Assembly (NCBI RefSeq): GCF_040869045.1
Contig: NW_027136969.1
Span: 1 to 64,000, forward strand
Direction: 5' to 3'
Source of the DNA: Eurosta solidaginis
Lineage: Eukaryota > Arthropoda > Insecta > Diptera > Tephritidae
Length of the DNA: 64,000 nt
Positions 62,701 to 64,000 of the stretch are shown piece by piece (position 1 is the first letter of the stretch; each line of letters begins with the position of its first letter). Position numbers and translations under genes: made by a program. Under the pieces are notes generated by a model. It was not told the origin of the DNA. It searched no databases and worked only from the letters and a program-made list of their open reading frames with translations.

Positions 62701-64000
62701 CTGTTTAAAGGTTGTCAAACGTTGTTTCTCGTTGTATATCCTTTAATTCTAGAGTTAAATTGATAAATAACGTGTACGAATTTGTTTAACGCATTTGTTT
62801 TGGTTACTCGACGTCTCCGTTCTCGTGTAGCCTACATATTGCGTTTTTTTTTAATTTGCTTACCGGGCTAAAGGTTAGCATGTTTAAAATACGTAAGTCG
62901 TTTTGTTCATCATATTTAAGTAGATAACTCATCAGTTGTTTGCATCAGAGCGATAATTTTTGAGATAGTTATTAAAACTGTTTAAAGGTTGTCAAGCGTT
63001 GTTTCTCGTTGTATATCCTTTAATTCTAGAGTTAAATTGATAAATAACGTGTACGAATTTGTTTAACGCATTTGTTTTGGTTACTCGACGTCTCCGTTCT
63101 CGTGTAGCCTACATATTGCGTTTTTTTTTAATTTGCTTACCGGGCTAAAGGTTAGCATGTTTAAAATACGTAAGTCGTTTTGTTCATCATATTTAAGTAG
63201 ATAACTCATCAGTTGTTTGCATCAGAGCGATAATTTTTGAGATAGTTATTAAAACTGTTTAAAGGTTGTCAAACGTTGTTTCTCGTTGTATATCCTTTAA
63301 TTCTAGAGTTAAATTGATAAATAACGTGCACGAATTTGTTTAACGCATTTGTTTTGGTTACTCGACGTCTCCGTTCTCGTGTAGCCTACATATTGCGTTT
63401 TTTTTTAAATTTGCTTACCGGGCTAAAGGTTAGCATGTTTAAAATACGTAAGTCGTTTTGTTCATCAAATTTAAGTAGATAACTCATCAGTTGTTTGCAT
63501 CAGAGCGATAATTTTTGAGATAGTTATTAAAACTGTTTAAAGGTTGTCAAACGTTGTTTCTCGTTGTATATCCTTTAATTCTAGAGTTAAATTGATAAAT
63601 AACGTGTACGAATTTGTTTAACGCATTTGTTTTGGTTACTCGACGTCTCCGTTCTCGTGTAGCCTACATATTGCGTTTTTTTTTTAATTTGCTTACCGGG
63701 CTAAAGGTTAGCATGTTTAAAATACGTAAGTCGTTTTGTTCATCATATTTAAGTAGATAACTCATCAGTTGTTTGCATCAGAGCGATAATTTTTGAGATA
63801 GTTATTAAAACTGTTTAAAGGTTGTCAAACGTTGTTTCTCGTTGTATATCCTTTAATTCTAGAGTTAAATTGATAAATAACGTGTACGAATTTGTTTAAC
63901 GCATTTGTTTTGGTTACTCGACGTCTCCGTTCTCGTGTAGCCTACATATTGCGTTTTTTTTTTAATTTGCTTACCGGGCTAAAGGTTAGCATGTTTAAAA
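56786..64000 (+). repeat. Ordinary satellite monomers to the window end
   Basis: This is monomer array only, reading in the usual direction and cut by the window edge in gtttaaaa. Private changes include gtggacgaa near 57,489, attgtgttttt near 57,556, ctaaaagtt near 57,585, tcggagcg near 57,941, gttgttgctcg near 57,995, catatagcg near 58,385, gtatccgttc near 58,643, agcaacaattt near 59,336, two D-state units near 59,575 and 59,852, gttatttaaaac near 60,191, gtttaaacgc near 60,562 (an added A creating GTTTAAAC), a one-base loss in accggctaaa near 60,921, and gtgcacgaa near 61,106, 61,385 and 63,326. Confidence 0.88.

Larger units (their letters stand above)
1..64000 (+). repeat. Satellite DNA array, ~278-bp monomer, ~230 copies
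   Basis: The same unit recurs without interruption from the first base to the last. Phased on the start of cgttgtatatcc, early units begin at 1, 279, 557, 834, 1114, 1391, 1669 and 1947, so unit length is 277-280 bp, varying mainly with a T-run. A late unit begins at 63840. All units read in the same direction except the block at 43,060-45,381. Most neighbours differ by only a few bases. Both window edges cut a monomer, so the array extends further each way. No stretch lacks the repeat, so there is no gene-bearing interval to describe. Long single-family arrays of this kind are typical of centromeric or pericentromeric heterochromatin; that location is inference. The family was not recognised by name. 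Confidence 0.98.

Noticed and set aside
1..64000. CRISPR array
   Set aside because: The repeats are about 278 bp and abut one another, with no short repeats separated by unique spacers and no cas genes.
1..64000. Telomeric repeat or rDNA array
   Set aside because: There is no short G-rich telomere motif, and the unit does not resemble 5S or other rRNA.

Overview
The whole 64 kb window is one satellite-DNA array. A monomer of about 278 bp (usual range about 277-280) is repeated roughly 230 times head to tail, with no unique sequence, mobile element, RNA gene or credible protein-coding gene anywhere. The monomer is about 68% A+T and carries a variable T-run (7-12 T). Its CpG dinucleotides are about twice as frequent as its base composition predicts (14 seen against about 7 expected in the copy at 1391-1668). 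This looks like eukaryotic, probably centromeric or pericentromeric, heterochromatin from a lineage without heavy germline CpG methylation, such as many insects and other invertebrates. The species and satellite name cannot be read from the sequence.

Monomers differ by a small set of linked point variants. The main ones are four states at one site (ttcatcaaa, ttcatcata, ttcaacaaa, ttcataaaa; called A, B, C and D here), catgttt or catgctt, and agcgac or agcgat. Rare private variants recur at fixed distances and expose larger duplicated blocks. Their spacings are about 15 monomers (4,168 bp; 1-5.3 kb), 17 monomers (4,729-4,730 bp; 11.2-20 kb), 7 monomers (1,946 bp; 23-26 kb), 16 monomers (4,454 and 4,434 bp; 26-38 kb), 8 monomers (2,222 bp; 39-42 kb), 13 monomers (3,618 bp; 45-49 kb) and 10 monomers (2,781 bp; 51-57 kb). 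The last is a nearly perfect tandem pair. No single higher-order period rules the array. It looks like a patchwork of successive local duplications.

The most striking structure is the only orientation switch. Bases 43,060-45,381 are inverted. Shared private variants show that this block is a reverse-complement copy of 35,451-37,772 in the same window. Its left edge forms a palindrome with a perfect 42-bp stem and a 12-nt loop. Both edges show short microhomology, and the array resumes after the inversion with sequence resembling 42,041 onward. This fits a replication template switch inside the satellite.

Layout: 0-11.2 kb, mixed blocks, including a 15-monomer-spaced duplication; 11.2-20 kb, two 4-kb copies; 20-23 kb, first appearance of the catgctt variant; 23-39 kb, several block duplications, a truncated monomer and the source of the inversion; 39-43 kb, 8-monomer spacing; 43.06-45.38 kb, inverted block; 45.4-51 kb, mixed; 51-56.8 kb, recent 10-monomer tandem duplication; 56.8-64 kb, ordinary array running out of the window.
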